Assembly: GCF_000015825.1 (NCBI RefSeq)
Contig: NC_009051.1
Span: forward strand, 1,730,695-1,794,694
Reading direction: 5' to 3'
Length of the DNA: 64,000 nucleotides
DNA from: Methanoculleus marisnigri JR1
Lineage (GTDB): Archaea > Halobacteriota > Methanomicrobia > Methanomicrobiales > Methanoculleaceae
Positions 8,199 to 16,140 of this stretch are shown one piece after another. The notes beneath the pieces are model-generated. The model worked only from the letters and a program-made list of their open reading frames with translations. It had not been told where the DNA came from and made no database searches. How positions within the stretch are numbered: the first letter of the stretch is position 1; each line of letters starts with the position of its first letter. Made by a program: the position numbers and the translations under genes.

Positions 8199-9042
8199 GA
8201 GGTGATCCTATAATTATAAGTCTTCTCAGATAAAATTAGAGATCATGGCGTTCCGGGAAATTGACGATGATCTCTGGGACATTGTCCAGAAACACCTCCC
8301 CCCAACGAAGCCGCACATCGGTCGACCTCGCTGTGATCCCCGCGGGCTGATCAACGGCGTCCTGTACGTTCTGACCACCGGATGCTCCTGGCTCGATGTA
8401 CCGGCTAAATACGGCACCAAATCGACGGTTCACCGGTACCACCTCGAACTCTGCGAGAAAGGCGTGTACCAGGCGATCTTCCTCGACCTGCTCCGGTCGG
8501 GGTACGAGATCAAAAAAATCGATCTCTCGCACTGTTCCACCGATACTAAGGCTATTCCCGCTAAAAAAGGGGATCAACCGGCTATGATGGCTATAAAAAG
8601 GTAAACGGGAACAAAATGAGTGCTCTGGTCGATCGGAACGGTCTCCCGCTTGCCTGCACGGTTGTACCGGCAAATACCCATGATTCCCGACTCTACGAGC
8701 CAACCCTTGAAGGATTTGAGATTCCGGAGGTGTCGGTTCGTCCCACGATCATCTCCGCAGATGCGGCCTATGATGCCCGGGAGATTCGTCAGTACAACCG
8801 GAACCGGGGAATTAAGAGCAACATCCCGGTCAACCAGAGATCGCGGAAACAGCCGAAACGAGGGAGGCCATTCTGGTTTGATCCAGAACTCTACAAAAAG
8901 CGCAGTGCGGTAGAGCGGTTCTTCAGCTGGATTGAAGCGTTTAAGAAGATTGTTCCAAGATACGAGCGGTATGAGCACTCATTCCTCGGCCTGATCCACC
9001 TGGCATGCAGCGTCATGATTGCGAGAGTATTGGGATGAGCTC
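8199..9042 (+). mobile_element. IS5-family insertion sequence (844 bp)
   Basis: The element carries one transposase region. Its ends are imperfect inverted repeats: GAGGTGATCCTA on the left, and GAGCTCATCCCA read inward from the right, 9 of 12 matching. It is flanked by CTC on both sides (8196-8198 and 9043-9045), a likely 3-bp target duplication. Because CTCGAG is palindromic, the exact boundary could shift by a few bases. It interrupts a membrane-protein gene, and its GC content is higher than the island around it, so it is a separate arrival. Confidence 0.75.
8245..9038 (+). pseudogene. IS5-family DDE transposase, frameshifted between two frames
   Basis: The first frame (8245-8604) has the IS5 N-terminal helix-turn-helix region ('GRPRCDPRG', 'LYVLTTGCSWLDVP') and the first catalytic aspartate region 'STDTKA'. 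The second frame (8616-9038) continues with 'LVDRNGLPLACT', the second aspartate in 'ISADAAYD' and the glutamate in 'SAVERFFSW'. The family sequence 'GYDGYKKV' that should bridge them is present in the second frame upstream of its ATG, so the shift is -1 near 8565-8600. AAAAAAGGGG (8562-8571) or AAAAAGG could serve as slippage sites for a programmed fusion. A one-base deletion after 'KKGDQ' explains it equally well. Confidence 0.8.
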
Positions 9043-9210
9043 CTCAATAAACTGCTTTAATTCATCTGGATCATAGGTTTTCCTCGAAAAAGTGTCATCG
9101 ATATGTCGATGAACTTTGGAGAAATCAAGATCGAAACTCCAAAAGAACATGCGAAAAGGCTTTTTTGCTAAAGAATCACAGTCTTTAACCAGATCGTAGA
9201 CCTTGGACAT

Positions 9211-9558
9211 AGTCAAGCACTGTAACAAAAATCGGTAACGCGGTATATATGTGTTTGTGAAAATAGGTCCGAACAAAAACTGGAAAATTGGTAAACAATC
9301 CAGTATTATAACAGTCTTACGAATACTATCACAGTAACTCCCATCGCTCACGCTCTACATACCGATGCAAAGTATATCTCCAATGTGGCTAAGAGTAAAA
9401 CTGTAAGCAAATATACCCCCTAGAATCACCGCAGTACTCAACATATCGTTTTGAATTGCCGATACAGGAGCCAACCTGTTTCGACAGATTTATTTCAACT
9501 GGAAAGTTATGATTTGTAACTAACGAAAGAAGCAATCCAAGAAGAGAATTTATACCAG
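9211..9558. other. AT-rich spacer before the TIR gene
   Basis: This stretch holds no convincing complete gene. An in-frame coding-like extension of the TIR gene begins after a TAA near 9517 and lacks an ATG. On the minus strand a GTG-started extension of the split membrane protein is possible back to 9351. Confidence 0.4.
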
Positions 9559-9603
9559 TTGATTTTCGATCTTAAAGAATTAGTTGCTGATAAAGGGAAC
9601 AGA

Positions 9604-10512
9604 ATGGCTGATAGCAGAAAGTTTTCATCAGAGGAACTAAGAGCGCTATCGGAGAATTTGAGGGAGCAAAGAAACACAGCTGAAAAACTGTTAAAGGATA
9701 GACATGGTGAAGACTTTAATCGACCCCTTGCAAAACAATTTGTTCGTGATTTATTTGGAGGAGCAACCTGCGGAATAGAGGACGCAGAGGTACGCGAGTG
9801 GTACAATGAGACACTAGCATTAGTGGACCACGTATTTGGTACGCAAAATTTGTATGTTCGAAGATTCATCAAACTCCAAAAGGAGCATGATGTTGATATT
9901 TTCGGTTTTAATTCGTTTTCTACAGGCCGATTACTTAAAGACTCATTCAATATTTTAGAGGATTGCATTAAGCAACTAGAAATGAAGATAAATATAACGA
10001 GTAAGCCGAAAAAGCAAGATAGGCGAGTTTTCATCGTTCACGGACATAATGAGCAAACAAAAGACGAAGTAGAAAAATTTCTCACTAAATATTCATTAGA
10101 GCCGATAATATTGCACAAACAGGCAAATCTAGGCAAAACAATTATTGAGAAAGTCGAGCACTATAGCAATTCGGTGCGTTTTGCAATAATATTATTGACC
10201 GGAGATGATATCGGCGCAAAGAAAAACACACCTCACAATCCCCCAAGTTTCCAAACTAAAAAAGGTACACTCATTGCAAATGACCAATGGAAAAATGCGA
10301 TCCTAGACAATTTAAAGAAAAGAGCAAGACAGAATGTTATTTTTGAATTCGGCTATTTCGTTGGATTGTTAGGTCGGGAAAACGTAATCATCCTTTATGA
10401 GGATGGCGTTGAACTTCCATCAGATACTCAGGGCCTCTTGTACATATCATTGAACAGTGATTGGCAAAACCAACTCGTGAATGAGATTAAAGCTGTTGGA
10501 ATAGATTGCTAA
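9604..10512 (+). CDS. TIR-like nucleotide-binding protein (Cap12/STING-type TIR domain)
   Basis: The 302-residue protein has an alpha-helical N-terminal region (about 1-135) with no recognised domain and a C-terminal TIR-like domain (about 141-302). The TIR part reads 'RVFIVHGHNEQTKDEV', 'LEPIILHKQANLGKTIIEK', 'AIILLTGDDIGA' and 'RARQNVIFEFGYFVGLLGR', followed by 'LPSD..GLLYI'. This is the layout of bacterial and archaeal TIR proteins related to CBASS/Pycsar effectors, which often degrade NAD+. Glu248 in 'IFEFGYF' and glutamates in 'IIEKVEH' are conserved-looking acidic candidates. I used the ATG at 9604; the frame stays open upstream (TTG at 9559, coding-like from about 9520). No cyclase or sensor gene lies beside it. 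Confidence 0.8.
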   Translation: MADSRKFSSEELRALSENLREQRNTAEKLLKDRHGEDFNRPLAKQFVRDLFGGATCGIEDAEVREWYNETLALVDHVFGTQNLYVRRFIKLQKEHDVDIFGFNSFSTGRLLKDSFNILEDCIKQLEMKINITSKPKKQDRRVFIVHGHNEQTKDEVEKFLTKYSLEPIILHKQANLGKTIIEKVEHYSNSVRFAIILLTGDDIGAKKNTPHNPPSFQTKKGTLIANDQWKNAILDNLKKRARQNVIFEFGYFVGLLGRENVIILYEDGVELPSDTQGLLYISLNSDWQNQLVNEIKAVGIDC

Positions 10513-10740
10513 TCGCACCATTATCTGTATAGCTACCTAGATCAATTAAATTAGGATGACCACTTCTCTACTTGAAAACAATACCGATACACGTAATTTT
10601 TCTGCGCCAAGCAGGAGATCATGACACCAGGAGAGCATCCGAGATCGAGTTTTGAGAAGACAGTCTTCAAATCGATCTACAGTTGTCGCTTGAACAATCC
10701 AAATTACCTTACTCTATTCCTCCCAAGCCTCCTGTTCGAC
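10513..10740. other. transition from AT-rich island to GC-rich chromosome
   Basis: No supported gene is present. Base composition rises through this segment, and the duplicated GC-rich segment begins at its right edge. Confidence 0.5.
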
Positions 10741-11018
10741 TCCCCTTCGTTACACCCCGGGGTCTACCCACAACCAAAGCCTTCCTCGATGCCGCGATCC
10801 TTGGGCCGCCCAACGCGCCTCCACCGTATCCCCGGCTCCGCAACACTCCCCGGTGTTGTCACCCCAGGTTCCCGCGCGTAACTTCCCCGGACTCCCGTAT
10901 CCCGTCTCGTCCCCATGCCGGCAGCCGATCCCGCCTCTACCCCAACCCGCGACTCCCGAAGCCCCTGTCCCCCGGGAATGCAACGTCGTTCAGCACCCGA
11001 AATAGCCGGAGCCCCAAA
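10741..11018 (-). repeat. copy 1 of a duplicated ~270-bp segment with the tail of a winged-helix gene
   Basis: This segment matches 12457-12732 over its length, at roughly three quarters identity by eye. Shared blocks include 'CCCGGGGTCTACC', 'AGCCTTCCTCGATGCCGC' and 'GTAACTTCCCCGGACT'. Read on the minus strand it starts with a 14-codon remnant 'LRLFRVLNDVAFP' matching the end of the intact wHTH gene at 12423-13004. After that the frame is disrupted by a missing base. It is therefore a partial gene duplication, or a repeat that carries the gene's 3' end. Confidence 0.75.
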
Positions 11019-11067
11019 TAGAACATTGATAAAACCATAACGTCAATATCCCATACGGTGCCGCCCA

Positions 11068-11376
11068 ATGAGAGAACGCAACCATCCTACGCCGGAGGGG
11101 CCTGACCCGGAAGAGAGAGGAGCTACCTTCCTTGGATGGTTAAAGAAACGCGGCGGCATGAGGAAGGTGCAGGACTGCCAGCGGAAGTGCAGAGAGAACG
11201 GCTTTGAGGCGAAATATTTTGTCGATTCAATGGGATCGGATTACATTCGCCTCTACCGTGCCGGCGGAGGGGACAAAGTCATCAAACTTGAAAAGCCCGT
11301 GTGGGCGGACCAATGGATGACCTACTACGATCTCGAAGTGCCTCACCACCGGCACTGGACCAAACTGAAAGAATAG
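11068..11376 (+). CDS. hypothetical 102-residue protein
   Basis: The protein is small, basic and soluble. It begins with a charged N-terminus, followed by 'TFLGWLKKRGGMRKVQDC', 'FEAKYFVDSMGSDYIRLYR' and 'KVIKLEKPVWADQWMTYYD'. No signal peptide or membrane helix is visible. A TATA-like stretch near 11030-11040 precedes it. I do not recognise the family. It is followed, after a gap, by two small regulator-type genes in the same direction. Confidence 0.6.
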   Translation: MRERNHPTPEGPDPEERGATFLGWLKKRGGMRKVQDCQRKCRENGFEAKYFVDSMGSDYIRLYRAGGGDKVIKLEKPVWADQWMTYYDLEVPHHRHWTKLKE

Positions 11377-11511
11377 ATCCTGTATCAGAATATTTTTTTA
11401 CTATTACTGGCCATTACTCACCACGGGCTACTACGTACTCCCGGTTAGAGTACCAGTAGTGACACGATCGTGGTAGAAATGCAGATACCATAGTTACGCG
11501 GAGGAATGATT

Positions 11512-12012
11512 ATGTCAGGACAAGAACTGCCGGAGCTTCCTGGAGAACTCGAAGAATTCCTGGACAAACCCTATGGTGGTCTATTCGGGAATACCGTTCT
11601 CGCTCAGGTTGTTGAAGAGATCGTCGCCGATCCGACGATGGATTATCGGCCCGGGTACCTTGAGGAGATGACGGGCAAAAAGGCCCCCAGCATCAGAGAG
11701 GCGCTCAAGACGCTCGTCAAACTCGGACTGATCGAGAACGTATCAAGTGACGTCCAGCATCCGGTCTATCGAGTTGTCGTCGAGTCGAAGAAGTTCATTG
11801 CGCTCTCTCTGCTGGCCTATGCCGTGCTCGACGACCGGGACGGGACGGACTGCATGAACACGGCAATCCTGGATTACTACAATAGATCGCTCAGAGCAAA
11901 AGTGGAGCCGCTTGCAGTCGCGACGAACTATGCCGGCGAATGGACTACCGGAGAAGATTGCTCTGCACGGGAAGCAGAGTCAGAATATTCGATCTTCTCT
12001 GTGGGGGCGTAA
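11512..12012 (+). CDS. winged-helix DNA-binding protein
   Basis: The 166-residue protein has a winged-helix segment at about residues 25-85 ('GNTVLAQVVEEIVADP', 'APSIREALKTLVKLGLIENV', 'PVYRVV'), followed by a helical region and an acidic tail. It is probably a transcriptional regulator. I chose the second ATG (MSGQELPELP) because GGAGG lies about 7 bases upstream of it, whereas it abuts the first ATG at 11506. It is followed 2 bp later by a DUF3467 protein, suggesting one operon. Confidence 0.7.
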   Translation: MSGQELPELPGELEEFLDKPYGGLFGNTVLAQVVEEIVADPTMDYRPGYLEEMTGKKAPSIREALKTLVKLGLIENVSSDVQHPVYRVVVESKKFIALSLLAYAVLDDRDGTDCMNTAILDYYNRSLRAKVEPLAVATNYAGEWTTGEDCSAREAESEYSIFSVGA

Positions 12013-12014
12013 CC

Positions 12015-12392
12015 ATGGAGGAGGAGCAGAAAGAGAAGAAAGATGGAGCAATAGCCGTCGATCTCCGCAAACTCTATCGGTTCGAGCCGGGGGAACTGCA
12101 GCTGGATATCGCGCACAGTTCCTACTCAAACCTTGCGTACGTGCAGGTAGCGCACAGAGATGTCTGCATCGACTTTCTGGAGATGCCCGGCGTCCGCCGG
12201 GACGGTAGAGCGCGAATAAACGGAACACGCGTCTACATGTCGCACGCCGCCGCACAGAAACTCGCTGAAGCACTCAGTGGAATTCTTGAGAGGGTGCATA
12301 CGGAGGAAGGCATGGAGAAGTACGTCCCCGGAGGTCTGAGGAGACGACCCTCAACAGAAGTTGAGCGGGAGCAAGAAGACAGACCCGTATAG
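12015..12392 (+). CDS. DUF3467 domain protein
   Basis: The 125-residue protein has the DUF3467 pattern: 'HSSYSNLAYVQVAHRDVCI', 'FLEMPGV', 'TRVYMSHAAAQKLAEALSG'. The family's function is unknown. The C-terminal 25 residues are charged and probably disordered. The ATG follows the upstream wHTH stop by two bases, so the pair is likely co-translated. That pairing suggests a shared regulatory role, which is inference. Confidence 0.75.
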   Translation: MEEEQKEKKDGAIAVDLRKLYRFEPGELQLDIAHSSYSNLAYVQVAHRDVCIDFLEMPGVRRDGRARINGTRVYMSHAAAQKLAEALSGILERVHTEEGMEKYVPGGLRRRPSTEVEREQEDRPV

Positions 12393-12422
12393 AGTTCCCA
12401 CATGCTGCCGATTGGTTGCGGT

Positions 12423-13004
12423 TCACACTCGATCGCGTAGAAGCCTCCTGTCCCGGCCCCGCTTCACTGCTTCCCGGGGTCTACCACCCGCCGAAGCCTT
12501 CCTCGATGCCGCAATCCTCGGCCGCCCCACACGCCTCCACCGTATTCCCGGTTCTGCAACACTTCGCGATGTCATCTCCGGTTCCCTTGGGTAACTTCCC
12601 CGGACTTCCGTATCCCTTCCCGTGCCGGCAGCCGATCCCGCGTCCACCGCGACGCGCGATCCCCGGGGCGCCCGTCCCCCGGGAATGGCGACATCGTTCA
12701 GAACCCGAAATAACCTCAGACCCAGAGCGGTCGGCTCGTAGAACACCTTCCGCTTATCGGCAAAATCCTCGAGTTTGGCGATCCTCCTTGCCACAAGCCC
12801 GCCGTCGACAAGACCTTTCAGAACCGGGCCGATGGTGTTCGGGTTCGCTTTGAACTCCTCTTTAATCTCATTGAAGTACTTCCTGCCCTCGAGCACCAGG
12901 GCAATGTACACGGCCCACCGGAGATCGCTATTCAGTTCCGTCACGGCAGCCCGGGCCTCGTAGGGGACTTCGTTCAGGAATTCTTCAACGACTGCCTGCT
13001 CCAT
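12423..13004 (-). CDS. winged-helix transcriptional regulator with an anomalous Arg/Gly/Ser-rich tail
   Basis: Residues 1-110 form an ArsR/MarR-like winged helix ('LRWAVYIALVLEGRKYFNEIKEEF', 'NPNTIGPVLKGLVDGGLVARR', 'KVFYEPTALGLRLFRVLND'). The remaining ~80 residues are low-complexity and arginine-rich and are encoded by the duplicated segment 12457-12732. In copy 1 the equivalent frame hits a stop soon after 'LND'. The tail may therefore be read-through caused by a frame change rather than a real domain. The ATG at 13004 follows a GAGGTG site, preferred to the ATG at 13025. Confidence 0.7.
   Translation of the reverse strand: MEQAVVEEFLNEVPYEARAAVTELNSDLRWAVYIALVLEGRKYFNEIKEEFKANPNTIGPVLKGLVDGGLVARRIAKLEDFADKRKVFYEPTALGLRLFRVLNDVAIPGGRAPRGSRVAVDAGSAAGTGRDTEVRGSYPREPEMTSRSVAEPGIRWRRVGRPRIAASRKASAGGRPREAVKRGRDRRLLRDRV
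12457..12732 (-). repeat. copy 2 of the duplicated ~270-bp segment
   Basis: This is the partner of 10741-11018. It overlaps the last 14 or so codons of the winged-helix domain and all of that gene's arginine-rich tail. Confidence 0.75.
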
Positions 13005-13182
13005 ACCACACCTCAACACGGACATCGGTTACATCCGACTAACTGTTATTAATCCTACCGCCAATATAAGTTAGCATTCTGTAACTAATAGTTATAATAT
13101 CGCGATGATAATACTTTCTTAATGGCACTCCCGGGGGGGACGCTCGACCAGAGAGAATACAACTCGCATTCGTTTCGAGAGA

Positions 13183-13704
13183 TTGAAGCGAGAACTCCCC
13201 ATCGGCATTTACGGCTCGTTTTACCGGGAAAGAAAGAACGACCTGCTCAGACTGAAGGATGCTGTCAGGCAGTATGGTTACCACAATGCATGCATATCGG
13301 AAGATTTAGACGACAGACCTCAAGAAGCGCGAGATCCACCTGACCCCATCTATGATCGTCACTTGAGCGTACAACTGATCGATCGGAGTGTGGCTCATAT
13401 CTTCGTCCTCGCAATGCCCGGGGACAGCGAACCGGCTAACCTGATACAATCCGTCTCGATGGAACTGGAACGACTCACCGCTCTCATGGACCATGGAATA
13501 AAAGACCATCAGGAGGTCATGCTTCTTGTCCAGAAAGGGCTTATGGACTGCATCGCAGGGAGCGCCGGAAACGTGTGCAAAGGACTGATTGCCGAAAAGG
13601 AGTACGAATGGGATATCGAATACTATACACAAATAGATACCACCTTCAAACCGACGATCAACTTCTGTTATCGGTGTATTGAAGAGCGATGGGACCGATT
13701 ATAG
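13183..13704 (+). CDS. unknown Rossmann-like protein (nucleoside-deoxyribosyltransferase/TIR-like pattern)
   Basis: The 173-residue protein begins with a strand and loop 'IGIYGSFYRERKNDLLRLKDAV', then 'YDRHLSVQLIDRSVAHIFVLAMPGDSE' and 'QSVSMELERL'. This is the order expected in deoxyribosyltransferase or TIR-like folds that detect or cleave nucleotides, but identity is uncertain. The listed start is TTG. An ATG at 13122 with good upstream AT-rich promoter sequence lies in another frame, and losing one G from the seven-G run at 13133-13139 would join them in frame. The true start may therefore be 13122 with a frame disruption. Confidence 0.55.
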   Translation: MKRELPIGIYGSFYRERKNDLLRLKDAVRQYGYHNACISEDLDDRPQEARDPPDPIYDRHLSVQLIDRSVAHIFVLAMPGDSEPANLIQSVSMELERLTALMDHGIKDHQEVMLLVQKGLMDCIAGSAGNVCKGLIAEKEYEWDIEYYTQIDTTFKPTINFCYRCIEERWDRL

Positions 13705-13837
13705 CGAACCCATCCGGGATGATCTGAGGGGCGTTGACGAGGCCAAGGCCCGCCGCGTAGCAGGCCTTCAAACCCTCCGGTTACCGATGCTATCGACTGG
13801 TGGAACAGGACGGCCCCCCGACCGGAGAAGACAATCT

Positions 13838-14737
13838 TTAAGCAAAACCCCCCTCTTCCATCAGCCGGGCGGCATTCCTCAACCCGTACGCGTCCAGAAT
13901 CATGAAAGCGCCTGCCATGAGCACGATCCCGGCGAGCAGAATGACGAGGAGATCGACCAGTTCCTCAGGCAGGGTAACGGCGAGAATCCCGAGAACCAGC
14001 GAACTCAGGCCCAGCCCGAGTGTATACCAGAAGCCGTTCGGTAAATTCCCTCTCTCCCGAAACACCCGGAGCAACGTGACGATGGCACTGGAAAAGAACC
14101 AGATCACGAGTGCGAGCAGAATGAGAACGAGATACAGTTCCCAGAAGACGAATAAAACGATCCCTGCGCCCGCCACGAGACTCCCCCGGATTACGTCCTT
14201 GTTCGCATGCTCCTGCCTCTTCCTCTGCCGGAGGCCCCTGACGATCGTGAGGAAGCCGAGAAAGAGAACAAGGGAGGGCAGGATCACGGCGAAGACGGAT
14301 GTAACGTCGTAGAACGCCAGGATGAGAAGGATCGTGGCTATCGCCCACAGGAGCGCTCCAAAGCCCATCCGGAGCTTCCAGCTCATATGCTGATCCGCAA
14401 GACGTTGCAGAGGGTCTTTCCGTGTTGCGTCTTTCGCCGTTACGAGAATGGTATCCATAGTCTCGTAAACCATGAGCACCAGGGGGGCATCGTCGATCAG
14501 GTGCATGAGAGGGTTCTTCTCGGGATCGTACCGGTCCATGTGGACACGGTACTCCGATACCGTCTCGTGGGCATGGTACTGCCCTCTCCGGTAACTCGCG
14601 AGGGTCCCGGGGCTCGGCACGTTGATGGCCGACCGTTTCCAGTCCGGTTCGAGCGGCTCGGTCACCACGGCCTTCGGAACGACTACCTGGTAAACCCCCT
14701 GGTGCAGTGCATCGAGATACGACTCAAGCGTGCTCAA
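13838..14737 (-). CDS. HdeD/DUF308-type membrane protein
   Basis: The 299-residue protein has a soluble N-terminal half (about 1-115), then about six hydrophobic segments, including 'GALLWAIATILLILAFYDV', 'VFAVILPSLVLFLGFLTIV', 'AGAGIVLFVFWELYLVL' and 'LGILAVTLPEELVDLLVI'. The membrane part resembles the HdeD family of short repeated-helix proteins linked to stress in bacteria. The N-terminal domain ('VHMDRYDPEKNPLMHLIDDAP') is not recognised. It is followed (upstream on this strand) by a PsiE-like gene in the same direction. Its function is not known. Confidence 0.7.
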   Translation of the reverse strand: MSTLESYLDALHQGVYQVVVPKAVVTEPLEPDWKRSAINVPSPGTLASYRRGQYHAHETVSEYRVHMDRYDPEKNPLMHLIDDAPLVLMVYETMDTILVTAKDATRKDPLQRLADQHMSWKLRMGFGALLWAIATILLILAFYDVTSVFAVILPSLVLFLGFLTIVRGLRQRKRQEHANKDVIRGSLVAGAGIVLFVFWELYLVLILLALVIWFFSSAIVTLLRVFRERGNLPNGFWYTLGLGLSSLVLGILAVTLPEELVDLLVILLAGIVLMAGAFMILDAYGLRNAARLMEEGGFA

Positions 14738-14805
14738 CCCCTCTCCCCCTCACCACCCCGTCCCGATGACGACACCGGAGCAGCAGTGATCCGGGTAACT
14801 CCGAA

Positions 14806-15258
14806 TCACGGCTCCTCCGTGTCCCGGGATGGGGGCGTGCAGTTGTCCGACAGGAAAGAATGCGGCCTTCCTGCCCGGCGTATAAGGTAGTAACCGCAAC
14901 AAAGAGCGATGATGATCAGCGCGATACCGATGAGCTCGCCTGCAGTCGACGTATCGAGGAGGATGACTTTCCTTGCGATGGCGATGATCGCGACAAGGAG
15001 GATGACTTCGACGTGGAACTCTCTCCTGTCCAAGTATGCTTTTATCGTCTCCAGGAGTTCCAGGCCAATGAGAACCAGGAGGAAGTACCCCAGAAGGTTG
15101 AACAACTCGTGGCTGCCCAGCCGGTAAACGGACTCCTCGAACAGCCCTGTGGAGACCGTCCACCCCAATTCGACGAGGGTAAAGAACAGCAGCACGATCA
15201 GGAATATAATGAGCACGATATAGGTGAAATGCTCAAACCGCCCCACGAAACGGCGCAT
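14806..15258 (-). CDS. PsiE-like small membrane protein
   Basis: The 150-residue protein has four hydrophobic segments: 'YIVLIIFLIVLLFFTLVELG', 'ELFNLLGYFLLVLIGLELLE', 'EVILLVAIIAIARKVI' and 'LIGIALIIIALCCGYYLI'. The spacing and the 'LELLETIKAYL' turn match the phosphate-starvation-inducible PsiE family, whose function is unknown. The tail is polar. It precedes the HdeD-like gene by about 70 bp on the same strand. Confidence 0.75.
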   Translation of the reverse strand: MRRFVGRFEHFTYIVLIIFLIVLLFFTLVELGWTVSTGLFEESVYRLGSHELFNLLGYFLLVLIGLELLETIKAYLDRREFHVEVILLVAIIAIARKVILLDTSTAGELIGIALIIIALCCGYYLIRRAGRPHSFLSDNCTPPSRDTEEP

Positions 15259-15458
15259 GAATAGAATTTCATGCGGTTCTGTATAAATAAATGTCGGAGA
15301 TAGCGCTGTTTCATCCAGACCCAGAGCAGTTAGCCCTAATTGCTTATATTCGGTTCAGGCGGGCCGGTTCTGTCCGGAATACCGGGCCAGGTTCTGCACC
15401 CGGATGACCCGAAAGCCGGGATCGCGATGGAAAAAGGGGTTATACTAGACATCCTTTC

Positions 15459-15672
15459 TCACCCCGCACCGGGATCGATCATCGCATCGATCGCCGCGCC
15501 GGGAGGGCCATGGGGAAGACGGCCTCCTCCCGCTCGATCCTGAAATCGGCGAGATATGGGCCGGAGTGCTCGAGTGCGTTCGAGAGCGCACTTCTCACGT
15601 CCTCGCCGGCCAGAACGGTCTCGCCCTCGATACCGTAGGCCCGGGCAATTGCCCGTGGAACGGTGCAAAGAA
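15459..15672 (-). pseudogene. remnant of acetolactate-synthase-type enzyme (C-terminus only)
   Basis: On the minus strand the frame reads 'AIARAYGIEGETV', 'DVRSALSNALEHSGPYLADF', 'RIEREEAVFPMALP'. This is the hallmark C-terminus of acetolactate synthase and related thiamine-diphosphate enzymes. The frame then goes wrong, while the next frame supplies the expected continuation 'PGAAIDAMIDPG' before a stop at 15459. One missing C in the CCC run explains the shift. Sequence further upstream no longer resembles the enzyme, so only the last ~60 codons survive. Confidence 0.65.
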
Positions 15673-16140
15673 CCATCGTCACGCTATCCAGGATCAGGCC
15701 CGCTGTTCCCGAACGATCGAGATGCCTGCCCCGCCACCTCCATCCTAAAGGAATGCCGAAGCCGATAAGGATAGCCGTGAACACGGCCTGTTCTGCCGTC
15801 GACGCGTCGTGGTTTCCAGGGGTGCCGCTGCTGGTGCCGAAAAACCGCCATCCGCCATTGATAACCGCACAATATTACCATTTATCGCAAAAACGGCGAT
15901 ATCTTCAAAATGACAAATAGAAAAGATTATTGTTAGGCAGGTCAGAGTGTTGTTGGCCTGTAGGCACGGTGTTCACTGTTAGACCGGGTAACGTCCATTA
16001 ACATTCTCATCGCGGCCCTTCAGGCGATCATTGCAAACTTACCTAATAACAATATCAGATCATGTCTCATTCCATCATAGAACTGGTGTCCAATTACTAA
16101 TTCGGTTCAATCCACAACGTTACCCCATTTTTAACCTTGC
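15673..16140. other. intergenic, no supported gene
   Basis: No coding frame convinces. The part from about 15860 to 16130 is AT-rich compared with its surroundings and may hold promoters. The part nearest the acetolactate-synthase remnant may be its unrecognisable upstream sequence. Confidence 0.4.

Larger units (their letters stand above)
7908..9210 (-). pseudogene. two-helix membrane protein gene split by an IS5-family insertion
   Basis: The N-terminal part starts at an ATG at 9210 ('MSKVYDLVKDCDSLAKK') and reads to 'DELKQFIE' at the right IS edge (9043). The C-terminal part runs from the left IS edge (8198) to 7908 and has two hydrophobic helices ('VVLGFGFVALSVVTTLVASG' and 'LLWTVILLVIALFCLMV'). 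Removing the IS (8199-9042) and one copy of the 3-bp CTC target duplication rejoins both halves in frame as about 151 residues. The product is an unknown small membrane protein. The gene is inactive as it stands, unless a fragment is expressed. Confidence 0.7.

Noticed and set aside
6567-13025. tRNA-Glu as an integration site of the AT-rich island
   Set aside because: I looked for a repeated tRNA 3' end (GGTTCGAATCCCC...TAGCAGC) to the right and found none, and there is no integrase gene.
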